From JBFLVN01 sp040758475 (GTDB taxonomy: Bacteria; JAGRBM01), in NCBI GenBank assembly GCA_040758475.1, contig JBFLVN010000037.1, positions 1 through 18,744 on the forward strand: 18,744 nucleotides of DNA, read 5' to 3'. A program made the position numbers and the translations under genes. The notes under the pieces were generated by a model that was not told where the DNA came from, did not search any database, and saw only the letters and a program-made list of their open reading frames with translations. Of this stretch, positions 1 through 5,495 are shown piece after piece (position 1 is the first letter of the stretch; every line of letters starts with the position of its first letter).

Positions 1-1
1 G

Positions 2-373
2 GTCCTTTCGGGAAGCGCGCTTTTAGGACAGCTCGCGGGAGCTGTGGCCGTGGCCGCGGGCGTTCTTTTCTTTCTTCCCACATCAGGGAACGGAGAGGAG
101 AGGGGATCCCGGTTTCTTGAATCCCCATGGAGTTTTCTCTTCGTGCTCCTGCTGGCTTCCGGATATTTCTATTCGAACCTGTGGGTGGACCTGGCCGTCC
201 TGGTGATTCTGGCTCCGCTGGCCGCGTTTGTTGGTGATTGGGGTCCGCTGGCAAAACTTTCTCCGCTCCGACGAAGCCTCATCCGGTACGCGGTTGTAGG
301 GCTTGTTCTCGCGGGGGCCGTCTCTGTAGCGGGGTTTCGTGCTTTTGCGGGTGCCCAAGTTCCGCCTTATTGA
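2..373 (+). CDS. C-terminal part of an unrecognised integral membrane protein (5' truncated)
   Basis: The reading frame is open from the first bases of the window, so only the last ~123 residues are present and the true start lies outside. A GTG at 44 is in frame, but nothing marks it as the start. The visible part is very hydrophobic, with about four likely membrane segments: one near the window edge (AVAVAAGVLFFLP), one around WSFLFVLLLASGYFY, one around LWVDLAVLVILAPLAAF, and a last one around YAVVGLVLAGAVSVAG. A short charged loop (NGEERGSR) follows the first. No family motif is recognisable. It converges on the NtrC-like gene with only 9 bases between the two stop codons and no room for a dedicated terminator. 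Function unknown. Confidence 0.65.
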   Translation, partial: VLSGSALLGQLAGAVAVAAGVLFFLPTSGNGEERGSRFLESPWSFLFVLLLASGYFYSNLWVDLAVLVILAPLAAFVGDWGPLAKLSPLRRSLIRYAVVGLVLAGAVSVAGFRAFAGAQVPPY

Positions 374-382
374 ATTAGGGGA

Positions 383-1867
383 CTAGAACTCTTCGCCAAG
401 CCCCAGCTCTTCGATCTTCCGAACGAGTGTCGAGCGGGCGATTCCGAGGGTTTCGGCGGCGCGGGTCCGGTTGCCGCCGTGCAGGCGGAGCACGTTTTGA
501 ATGTGGAGCTTTTCGGCTTCCACTAGTGTGAGGACGCGGCCCCCGGGCGCCAGCGGGAAATCCGCCGCGGCGGACTTGGACCGGTAGGATGCCGGGGATT
601 CGGCCGTTCCTTGAGCCGCGGGCGCCCGCTGGCTGGCAAATCCCAGGGCGTCCCGGTGGAGGACTCCTCCGCCGTGGCGAAGCACGGCCCATTCGATCGC
701 GTTCCGGAGTTCTCGCACATTTCCGGGCCACCCGTAGCTTGCCAACTCGGCCATCGCATCGTCCGACAAAGAGGTTTGGACTCCCAGTGTCGAAGCGAGC
801 TGGTTACAGAAATGAGTGGCGAGAAAAACGACATCCTCGATTCTGGTTCGTAAGGGCGCGACGTGGATCTCCGCTTCCTGAAGCTTGCGGAATAGCTCCT
901 CGTTGAATTTTCTTTCCAGAACTGCCTGGGAGAGGTCCCGGTTGGTAGAGACGGCCAGGCGGGCGGTCATGGAAATTTCCATTTTCCCACCCCGCCTGTG
1001 GAAGGCCTTCCTTTGGAGGACGGAGAGGAGAGCGGATTGAAGATCGAGCGGCAGGTTTTCCACATCCTTGAGGAAGAGAGTCCCCTGGCCCACGAGTTCG
1101 AGGAGTCCTTTTTTGCGTTCGAGGGCGCCCGCGAAAGCCCCTTTTTCGTGGCCGAAAATTTCCGAGTGAAGCGTGGAGGGGTTCGTTTCTCTGCAACTCA
1201 AGGTGATAAATGGCTGGGAAGCCCGGGGGGAAAGGTCATGCAGCATTTGGGCGGCGTGGTCCTTGCCGGTACTGGGTTCGCCCGTGATGAAAACTGCCGT
1301 GTCTGGAGAGAGCGCAAGACGGGTGATTCGCTTGTAGGTTTCTTTCATGGCTTGGGAGGGAAGCAAGAGCGATATGCGGGGGCGAGACTCCCGCACCCGG
1401 GAGACGAGCACCCGTTCATCGTTGGAGCGGCGTACGGAGAGCAAAACGTCGAGGTGGTGAGCCAGGATTCCGGGGGCCGAGGGCCTGGCCAGTACGGTGA
1501 AAACTCCGATGGGAGCGAGCGCGGCCGGATCGGGGGGCTGTCCCTTGGGGACTAGGAACAGAGCCGCCGGTTCCTGGGGATGGCTTGCCAGAGCTTCTAT
1601 CAGTTCCAGGTCCACTTTTTTGGAGTTCGGCGCCGCCACGAGAACGGCGTCGAGGGGAAGGAGAGGGAATCTCGCTCGAACGTCTTTGAAATGCCGCGCG
1701 GAGGTAATGGACCATCCCCCGGATTCCAAAGTTGTGTGGAAAGCTGCCGTCAATTCCTTTGCCGGATCGAGGATCAGAAGCCGGTGTGATTTTTTTCCCA
1801 GCGGCCTTTCGGGCGTCGCTGGCTTATTGGTGGGAGAGGAAGACGGTGTGGAGGTCTTTTTGTTCAC
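383..1867 (-). CDS. NtrC-family sigma-54 activator homologue with degenerate receiver and AAA+ motifs
   Basis: 494 residues in the order of an NtrC-type response regulator: receiver-like domain (about 28-143), AAA+ domain (about 165-402), Fis-type helix-turn-helix (about 447-490). The fold landmarks are clear: a Walker A-like GEPSTGKD (196-203), SEIFGHEKG, and GWPGNVREL (379-387). Key functional residues are altered. The phospho-acceptor Asp position is Ala78, and the receiver Lys is Arg128. The sigma-54-contacting GAFTGA loop reads GAFAGA (243-248). The Walker B Asp-Glu is Lys267-Asp268. The two arginine-finger positions are Asn322 and Lys328. The C-terminal helix-turn-helix (GGNRTRAAETLGIARSTL) looks intact. 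The start is GTG at 1867 with GAGG five bases upstream. DNA binding is therefore likely, while ATP-driven activation of sigma-54 polymerase is doubtful. No partner histidine kinase lies next to it in the window. Confidence 0.9.
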   Translation of the reverse strand: MNKKTSTPSSSPTNKPATPERPLGKKSHRLLILDPAKELTAAFHTTLESGGWSITSARHFKDVRARFPLLPLDAVLVAAPNSKKVDLELIEALASHPQEPAALFLVPKGQPPDPAALAPIGVFTVLARPSAPGILAHHLDVLLSVRRSNDERVLVSRVRESRPRISLLLPSQAMKETYKRITRLALSPDTAVFITGEPSTGKDHAAQMLHDLSPRASQPFITLSCRETNPSTLHSEIFGHEKGAFAGALERKKGLLELVGQGTLFLKDVENLPLDLQSALLSVLQRKAFHRRGGKMEISMTARLAVSTNRDLSQAVLERKFNEELFRKLQEAEIHVAPLRTRIEDVVFLATHFCNQLASTLGVQTSLSDDAMAELASYGWPGNVRELRNAIEWAVLRHGGGVLHRDALGFASQRAPAAQGTAESPASYRSKSAAADFPLAPGGRVLTLVEAEKLHIQNVLRLHGGNRTRAAETLGIARSTLVRKIEELGLGEEF

Positions 1868-2033
1868 CGAATCCTCGGCACTCCAGAGAATGGAAAGGAT
1901 GCGCTGGGCGCACGCTTTCTCTTTGGATCAAGCAGAAAGGGACATTTTATCGCCAATGAGACCCTATTTTAGCGTATTTTTCCCTTATTTCCATGGTTTG
2001 AAGGAAAAAATCTCTGCTCCAAAATTTATCAGC

Positions 2034-2126
2034 ACGCCAAGAGCTTCGTGGGTGGAACGCCAAGAGGCATATGCCCCGTCCTTGAGCCGATTGGGGCCAA
2101 CCCTGGTGGGGCATGGCGTTTTTTTT
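2034..2126 (+). ncRNA. Candidate small structured RNA ending in an intrinsic terminator
   Basis: A 10-base direct repeat (ACGCCAAGAG) occurs at 2034-2043 and 2057-2066. The second copy begins a long stem: AACGCC (2056-2061) can pair with GGCGTT (2115-2120) and ATGCCCC (2071-2077) with GGGGCAT (2108-2114). The structure ends in eight T residues (2119-2126). Because the first repeat copy carries the same ACGCC, it could compete for the terminator's 3' arm, as in attenuators. No gene directly upstream on the plus strand needs this terminator. A weak TTGAAG at 1998-2003 followed 17 bases later by AAAATT is the best promoter candidate. It does not match a riboswitch class that I recognise. The RNA identity is inference. 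Confidence 0.3.
2096..2126 (+). terminator. Intrinsic terminator upstream of the rpsF promoter
   Basis: A stem of GCCA-CCC (2096-2103) pairing with GGG-TGGC (2108-2117) is followed by G and then eight T residues (2119-2126). The alternative, longer fold uses ATGCCCC at 2071-2077 and AACGCC at 2056-2061. On either fold the run of T makes this a plus-strand intrinsic terminator, 30 bases upstream of the rpsF -35 box. It would insulate the ribosomal-protein operon or end a small RNA. Confidence 0.6.
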
Positions 2127-2155
2127 AGCTAAGGAAAAAGGGGGAAAAGCGGGCT

Positions 2156-2184
2156 TTGCATTCCAACTTTCTGCCCATTATAAA
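2156..2184 (+). promoter_or_regulatory. Housekeeping-type promoter of the rpsF operon
   Basis: TTGCAT (2156-2161) and TATAAA (2179-2184) are separated by exactly 17 bases, close to the sigma-70 consensus. Transcription would start near 2191, giving a leader of about 120 bases before the rpsF ATG at 2315. It lies just after the terminator ending at 2126, as expected for the first promoter of an operon. Confidence 0.65.
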
Positions 2185-2190
2185 CCCGCC

Positions 2191-2306
2191 CGCTCTTTGC
2201 CCGGCCCCTTATTCTGGCAGGAGCACGCAGGCGCCCCAATGGATGGCGCCGCAACGTGGGCCGGGCTGCCGGGACCGGCCAAGGCCGCCCGGTAACCGCA
2301 AGGAGG
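2191..2306 (+). promoter_or_regulatory. Structured rpsF leader, candidate S6:S18 autoregulatory site
   Basis: Two hairpins can form in the leader. The first has CACG (2224-2227)/CGTG (2255-2258) and GGCGCC (2230-2235)/GGCGCC (2245-2250), separated by an asymmetric internal loop with CA on one side and GCAA on the other; a CCG lies at 2249-2251 beside that loop. The second has GGCCGG (2259-2264)/CCGGCC (2275-2280) around a 10-base loop. A strong Shine-Dalgarno AGGAGG sits at 2301-2306. In several bacterial groups the S6:S18 complex binds a hairpin with an asymmetric loop and a conserved CCG in the rpsF leader. The resemblance here is suggestive only. Confidence 0.35.
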
Positions 2307-2314
2307 TACCTGCC

Positions 2315-2722
2315 ATGATCCACGAGTGTATGGTTTTGTTCGATGGGGGGCTTCGCCGCGAACAGGTGGAAGCTTCCCGGAGCCGCATTGAGCAGGCGTT
2401 CGCCAAGCTCGGCGGCAAGGTTCATCTTTGGGATATGTGGGGGGAACGGCGGCTTTCCTATCCCATCAAGGGGAAAGCCCTGGCCCACATCGCCGTGGCC
2501 TACCTGGAGGGCTCCAACGAGGCCCGGGCGGAGCTTGCCCGCGTCCTCAAGTACGCCGAGGACGTCCTGCGCAGCCTCATCGTCCGGCCTGACGAAGAGC
2601 CCGATCTCGCGCAGATCGCCGCCAAGATCAAGGCCCGCTCCGAACGCGACGCCCAGCGGGACAACCCGCCGCCTCCGCCGCCTCCTCCTGAGGCCGCGCC
2701 GGAACCGGCGCCCGCTTCGTAA
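2315..2722 (+). CDS. rpsF: 30S ribosomal protein bS6
   Basis: 135 residues from ATG 2315, with AGGAGG eight bases upstream. Translation could extend further upstream in frame, but the Shine-Dalgarno and family alignment fix this start. Family features are visible: an N-terminal beta strand (HECMVLFDGG), a helix, and the conserved WGERRLSYPIKG (about 42-53), followed by a second helix and the DVLRSLIVRP strand (about 85-94). bS6 sits on the 30S platform and pairs with bS18, which is encoded next. After the core, the C-terminus is a charged helix ending in a run of eight prolines and PEAAPEPAPAS, a low-complexity tail beyond the usual folded domain. It is the first gene of a ribosomal operon, with rpsR 91 bases downstream. 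Confidence 0.96.
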   Translation: MIHECMVLFDGGLRREQVEASRSRIEQAFAKLGGKVHLWDMWGERRLSYPIKGKALAHIAVAYLEGSNEARAELARVLKYAEDVLRSLIVRPDEEPDLAQIAAKIKARSERDAQRDNPPPPPPPPEAAPEPAPAS

Positions 2723-2813
2723 GCACGGCAAGGCAATTTCACTAGAAACATCCGGCGGGTTTGCCCGGGAAAAATCCGGACAAGCGCCAGCCACAAATTC
2801 AAGGAACTAGAAC

Positions 2814-3173
2814 ATGGAAGAACGCAGAGACAGAGACCGGGACCGGGACAGCAGGGGCGATCGGATGGGCGACATGGGCGGGGACATGGGAGGCCGTGGA
2901 GGCCGCGGCGGCCCTGGAGGAAAGGGAGGCCGTGGAGGCCCTGGTGGCCGCCGTTTCGGCCGCCGCAAGGTATGCCGGTTTTGCGCCGAGAAAGTCCACT
3001 ACATCGATTGGAAGGAAGTCCGCATCCTCCGCTCGTTCGTGACGGAAGAAGGCAAGATCATTCCGCGCCGCACGACGGGCAATTGCTCGGCCCATCAGAG
3101 AAAACTCACCCGGGCGATCCGGCGGGCGCGCACGATGGCGCTGATTCCCGTCGCCGCGAACCACCACCGCTAA
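2814..3173 (+). CDS. rpsR: 30S ribosomal protein bS18 with Gly/Arg-rich N-terminal extension
   Basis: 119 residues from ATG 2814; AAGGA at 2801-2805 gives a good Shine-Dalgarno eight bases upstream. The C-terminal ~70 residues are canonical bS18: a KVCRFC cysteine pair (53-57), a third Cys in TGNCSAHQ, and the RNA-binding KLTRAIRRARTMALIPV. Retention of these cysteines suggests the zinc-binding form. The first ~50 residues are not part of the usual protein: a charged RDRDRDRD segment, then repeated GGRGG/GGPGGKGG units up to GGRRFGRR. Standard bS18 is about 75-90 residues. The protein binds 16S rRNA together with bS6, whose gene precedes it. Whether the extension is retained in mature ribosomes is unknown. 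Confidence 0.95.
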   Translation: MEERRDRDRDRDSRGDRMGDMGGDMGGRGGRGGPGGKGGRGGPGGRRFGRRKVCRFCAEKVHYIDWKEVRILRSFVTEEGKIIPRRTTGNCSAHQRKLTRAIRRARTMALIPVAANHHR

Positions 3174-3254
3174 TAGATTTAGGCGCTTTCGCGGGCAGGC
3201 GTTCCCTTGCAAGGGTTCCGGCTCGTGTGGCCCTGACCGGCGGACTTTTACCAG

Positions 3255-4133
3255 GTGCTTTCGGGCTTTCTCGTTTTCGGCGTTTTCGTCGCCGCCCTCG
3301 CGGCGTCGCTGGCCGCTTTGAGCGCCCTGGGGACGAGGTTCTACCTTCGGGTGGGGCCGCGGCGCGGCTTCGCCACTCTCACTCTCTTCGGTGTCCTCGG
3401 GACGATTCTTCTGGATTTCGAATTCGCCGCCGCTCCGTTGCTTTCGGCTTTCGTACTGGCAGGGGGCGTGCAGCGGGGTTGGAACTTTTCGAAGAATCTC
3501 TGGGCTATTTTTCTGGCTCTCGCCGTGGTGACTACTCTCCGCTGGGCGATTGTCTTTTGGAATCTTGGGGACGATGCCTTCGCCATGCTGCGGGAGCGGC
3601 TCCTGGAAGTCGTCGAAGCTCTCCGCAATGCGCCGGGACAGCTTTGGGAGATGAACGCCCCTTCGGCGGAGGAATTCCTCCGGGCTAGCTACTGGTGGAT
3701 CAGCGCTCTTCCTGGGTACAATTATGCCCGGGACTTCTTCCTCGCCTTTTTCGCCCCAGCCCTCTTGGAAGCGATCCGCCCCGGCACCTGGCAAAAAGGT
3801 GAAGCGGCCGGCTGGCGCGTTCCATGGTATCTCGTGTGGCTTTTCCTGGCCTGCGGGTTCGGTCTGCTGGCGGGGGTCTCCGGCTGGAAGACGTTCCCCC
3901 GGGCGGCCGAAATTGCCTTTGCTAGCGGGTTCGCCGTTTCGGGGGCCTTTTTCCTTCTCCAAGGCACCCTGGTCGCTTGGGCGCTCCTGGGGCGGCTCGG
4001 GTTTCCCCGGTGGGCGGGGATTCTGGGGCTCCTCCTGTTTTGGAGGACCCTCCCCGTCCTGGGGCTTGCCGACGTGTGGCTGGACACGAGGGCCCGACTT
4101 GCCCAGAAAGCAGGGGAGAAACCGCCCCTTTGA
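3255..4133 (+). CDS. DUF2232 (YybS-like) polytopic membrane protein
   Basis: 292 residues, almost entirely hydrophobic. About seven or eight membrane segments are visible, starting with LSGFLVFGVFVAALAASLAALSAL and ending with GILGLLLFWRTLPVLGLADVW. The call rests on its length, its topology and its place between rpsR and rplI, where DUF2232/YybS membrane proteins are known in many bacteria. No single diagnostic motif was identified. The start is uncertain: GTG 3255 is the first possible start after an in-frame TGA at 3234, but it has no clear Shine-Dalgarno. The upstream 81 bases contain only a small palindrome (CCCTTGCAAGGG, 3204-3215). Its molecular function is unknown. Its stop codon overlaps the -35 box of the rplI promoter. 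Confidence 0.75.
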   Translation: MLSGFLVFGVFVAALAASLAALSALGTRFYLRVGPRRGFATLTLFGVLGTILLDFEFAAAPLLSAFVLAGGVQRGWNFSKNLWAIFLALAVVTTLRWAIVFWNLGDDAFAMLRERLLEVVEALRNAPGQLWEMNAPSAEEFLRASYWWISALPGYNYARDFFLAFFAPALLEAIRPGTWQKGEAAGWRVPWYLVWLFLACGFGLLAGVSGWKTFPRAAEIAFASGFAVSGAFFLLQGTLVAWALLGRLGFPRWAGILGLLLFWRTLPVLGLADVWLDTRARLAQKAGEKPPL

Positions 4134-4158
4134 CCAACCATGGAGGGTTGGCTATAAA
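4130..4158 (+). promoter_or_regulatory. Internal promoter of rplI with an inverted repeat in its spacer
   Basis: TTGACC (4130-4135) and TATAAA (4153-4158) are 17 bases apart, a near-consensus sigma-70 promoter. It overlaps the stop codon of the preceding membrane-protein gene. The spacer carries CCAACC (4134-4139) and GGTTGG (4146-4151), a perfect 6-base inverted repeat with a 6-base gap, which could be an operator. Predicted transcription starts near 4165, allowing rplI to be made independently of rpsF and rpsR. Confidence 0.65.
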
Positions 4159-4168
4159 AGCCGCCCTC

Positions 4169-4185
4169 GCCGCCCTCGGGGCGGC
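4169..4185 (+). promoter_or_regulatory. GC-rich hairpin in the rplI leader
   Basis: GCCGCCC (4169-4175) pairs with GGGCGGC (4179-4185) around a 3-base loop in the short leader of rplI, 20 bases before its Shine-Dalgarno AAGGAA (4205-4210). No T run follows, so it is not a terminator. It could stabilise the mRNA or take part in translational control; that is inference. Confidence 0.35.
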
Positions 4186-4218
4186 TCTTCGTTTGCGCGA
4201 TCCGAAGGAACGTGAATT

Positions 4219-4818
4219 ATGCGAGTCATCCTCAAGGAAAACATCGAGAACCTGGGCAACGTGGGGGACGTAATCGACGTCCGCGACGGTTACGCCCGCA
4301 ATTACCTTCTCCCCAAAGGGCTCGTCCTGGCGGCGAACGAAGGAAACGTGACCGCCTGGAAGCACCAGCAACGTGTGGTCGCCGACCGGATTCGCAAGCT
4401 CCGTCTCTCGGCCGAGAAAGTCGCCGAGCAGATGAAAGACCTTACCGTCCAAGTGGACGCGAAGGCGGGTGAAGGGGACCGGCTTTTCGGTTCGGTGGGC
4501 ACGTCCGACATCCAGAAGGCCCTCAAGGGCCGGGGATTTACGGTCAACCGCCGGGATATCCAGCTCGAACGGCCCATCAAGACCGTGGGCATCCATCACG
4601 TGAACGTCCGCCTCCATCCGGAACTGGTCGTCGAGGTCAAGGTGGACGTCGTCAAGATCAAGGAACCCGAGGCGCCAGTTTCCGCCAAGAAGACCAAGAC
4701 CCAGGAAATCCTGGAAGCCGCTGAACGCGAAGAAGCCGCCAAGAAGGCCGCCGAAGAACCGGCTGCCTCCGCGGAAGAAGCGGCGCCTTCCGCCGAAGAA
4801 GAATCCGAAAAAGACTAG
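4219..4818 (+). CDS. rplI: 50S ribosomal protein bL9 with acidic C-terminal tail
   Basis: 199 residues from ATG 4219, with AAGGAA eight bases upstream. The N-terminal domain is canonical: MRVILKENIENLGNVGDVIDV, then the signature GYARNYLLPKGLVLAAN (about 24-40). A long connecting helix (about 41-75) follows, and then the C-terminal RNA-binding domain with GDRLFGSVGTSDI and GIHHVNVRLHPELV. bL9 binds 23S rRNA near the L1 stalk. Typical bL9 is about 150 residues. Here a ~45-residue Ala/Glu/Lys tail (ILEAAEREEAAKKAAEE and onward to EEESEKD) is added and is predicted to be helical or disordered. The gene has its own promoter and is followed by an intrinsic terminator, closing the operon; no dnaB follows. 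Confidence 0.96.
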   Translation: MRVILKENIENLGNVGDVIDVRDGYARNYLLPKGLVLAANEGNVTAWKHQQRVVADRIRKLRLSAEKVAEQMKDLTVQVDAKAGEGDRLFGSVGTSDIQKALKGRGFTVNRRDIQLERPIKTVGIHHVNVRLHPELVVEVKVDVVKIKEPEAPVSAKKTKTQEILEAAEREEAAKKAAEEPAASAEEAAPSAEEESEKD

Positions 4819-4842
4819 TCTTTTCCCAAACGGGATTTTTCC

Positions 4843-4873
4843 GGCCCGGCTTTCACGCCGGGCCGTTTCTTTT
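4843..4873 (+). terminator. Intrinsic terminator of the rpsF-rplI operon
   Basis: GGCCCGGC (4843-4850) pairs perfectly with GCCGGGCC (4857-4864) around a 6-base loop, followed by GTTTCTTTT. It lies 24 bases after the rplI stop. The minus-strand exit is A-rich rather than T-rich, so it serves the plus-strand operon rather than the converging AMMECR1 gene. Confidence 0.85.
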
Positions 4874-4878
4874 CGGCC

Positions 4879-5457
4879 TTATTTCTCCCCGAAAACTTCC
4901 GCCGTGAAGCGTTGAAGCTTGGAAAAGGGATCGCGCCAGGCGTCCCGCGGCAGCCAGGCTTTTTCGCAGACGGCTTGGAGAAATTCTTCGCGCCCGAAGC
5001 CCCACTCCGTAGCGACCTGGGGGAGGAGAAGGCCCTTCCTGCGGCCGTTTTCGATGATGAGGCCGTCCCGGCCGATTTCAATTTCTTCGGGTTGTTGAAC
5101 GGGAATAGGGCGGGAAAGGGCGGAGATTTCAATGTCGGTTTGGGGAAGCTCTTCCGCTTCCAGCGGCGGGAAACGGGGATCGCGTGTGGCGGCGGCTACG
5201 GCGTTTTCGGCGACGATCTTCCACAGGGGCATAGCCGCTTCGACGATCCCGATGCAGCCGCGCAGCTCGCCGTGGGTATGGAGCGTGACAAAGGCGCCCC
5301 GGGGTGCGAGAAGTTCTGAATTCGTTGGAACGTCCGGGGGGCTTACGGACGGGCCACCTACCAATTTGTGAGCGAGGGCCGTACGGGCGATGGCTAGGAG
5401 CGCCTTTTTCTCTTGTCCGGAGAGCACGAGAGCATCGTAACAAGCCGAGGCATTCAC
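4879..5457 (-). CDS. AMMECR1-domain protein (AmmeMemoRadiSam system protein A)
   Basis: 192 residues covering one AMMECR1 domain. Visible signatures are the LRGCIG motif (65-70), NAVAAATRDPRFPPL (about 85-99), TDIEISALSRP, GLLLPQVA (142-149) and FLQAVCEKAWLPRDAW (about 159-174). The family is widespread in bacteria and archaea. In many bacteria it is encoded with Memo-like and radical-SAM partners, hence the AmmeMemoRadiSam name, and no biochemical role is firmly settled. Those partners are not in this window. The start is GTG 5457 by frame; a GTG at 5427 is an alternative, and neither has a strong Shine-Dalgarno. The gene lies 38 bases downstream of rnr on the same strand, so they are probably co-transcribed. 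The gap contains a small inverted repeat, CTTCTT/AAGAAG (5478-5493). Confidence 0.9.
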   Translation of the reverse strand: MNASACYDALVLSGQEKKALLAIARTALAHKLVGGPSVSPPDVPTNSELLAPRGAFVTLHTHGELRGCIGIVEAAMPLWKIVAENAVAAATRDPRFPPLEAEELPQTDIEISALSRPIPVQQPEEIEIGRDGLIIENGRRKGLLLPQVATEWGFGREEFLQAVCEKAWLPRDAWRDPFSKLQRFTAEVFGEK

Positions 5458-5495
5458 AGGCCAGGGTGTGTTTATCTCTTCTTACACAAGAAGTT

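Larger units (their letters stand above)
1868..2314. other. Long intergenic region between the divergent NtrC-like gene and rpsF
   Basis: There is no convincing coding region in these 447 bases. From about 1930 to 2030 the sequence is AT-rich compared with its surroundings and probably carries the promoter of the NtrC-like gene on the minus strand, although no clear -35/-10 pair or sigma-54 (-24/-12) box could be found. From 2034 to 2126 it holds a 10-base direct repeat and an intrinsic terminator. From 2156 onward it holds the rpsF promoter and a folded leader. Each element is listed separately. Confidence 0.6.

Noticed and set aside
1868..2030. Sigma-54 (-24/-12) promoter for the NtrC-like gene
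   Set aside because: TTGGCG on the minus strand is followed by AT-rich sequence, but no GC doublet is at the required spacing, so no sigma-54 promoter is claimed.
2080..2098. Stretch resembling the UGAGCCGAU segment of 6S RNA
   Set aside because: The match is about ten bases. A full 6S RNA would need ~180 bases with a complementary 3' half and would run through the terminator T tract at 2119-2126; no such complement is present.
2034..2126. Cyclic-di-GMP (GEMM) or another known riboswitch
   Set aside because: The core GEMM elements (GCAAACC, GACGCAAAGCC and the tetraloop-receptor) are absent, and the element precedes a separate promoter rather than a coding region.
1497..2132. Plus-strand reading frame of 211 codons
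   Set aside because: It lies antisense to the NtrC-like gene for more than half its length, has no recognisable domain, and runs into the terminator stem.
3204..3215. Palindrome CCCTTGCAAGGG before the DUF2232 gene
   Set aside because: It is short and lies in the middle of an operon gap with no nearby promoter, so it is likely to be chance.
2799..3962. Minus-strand reading frame of 387 codons across rpsR and the DUF2232 gene
   Set aside because: It is antisense to a certain ribosomal protein gene and to a protein with clear membrane segments; its own translation is low-complexity Arg/Glu/Pro without a domain.
5478..5493. CTTCTT/AAGAAG inverted repeat as a terminator between rnr and the AMMECR1 gene
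   Set aside because: The stem is AT-rich and short, and no T run follows in the direction of transcription of these minus-strand genes.
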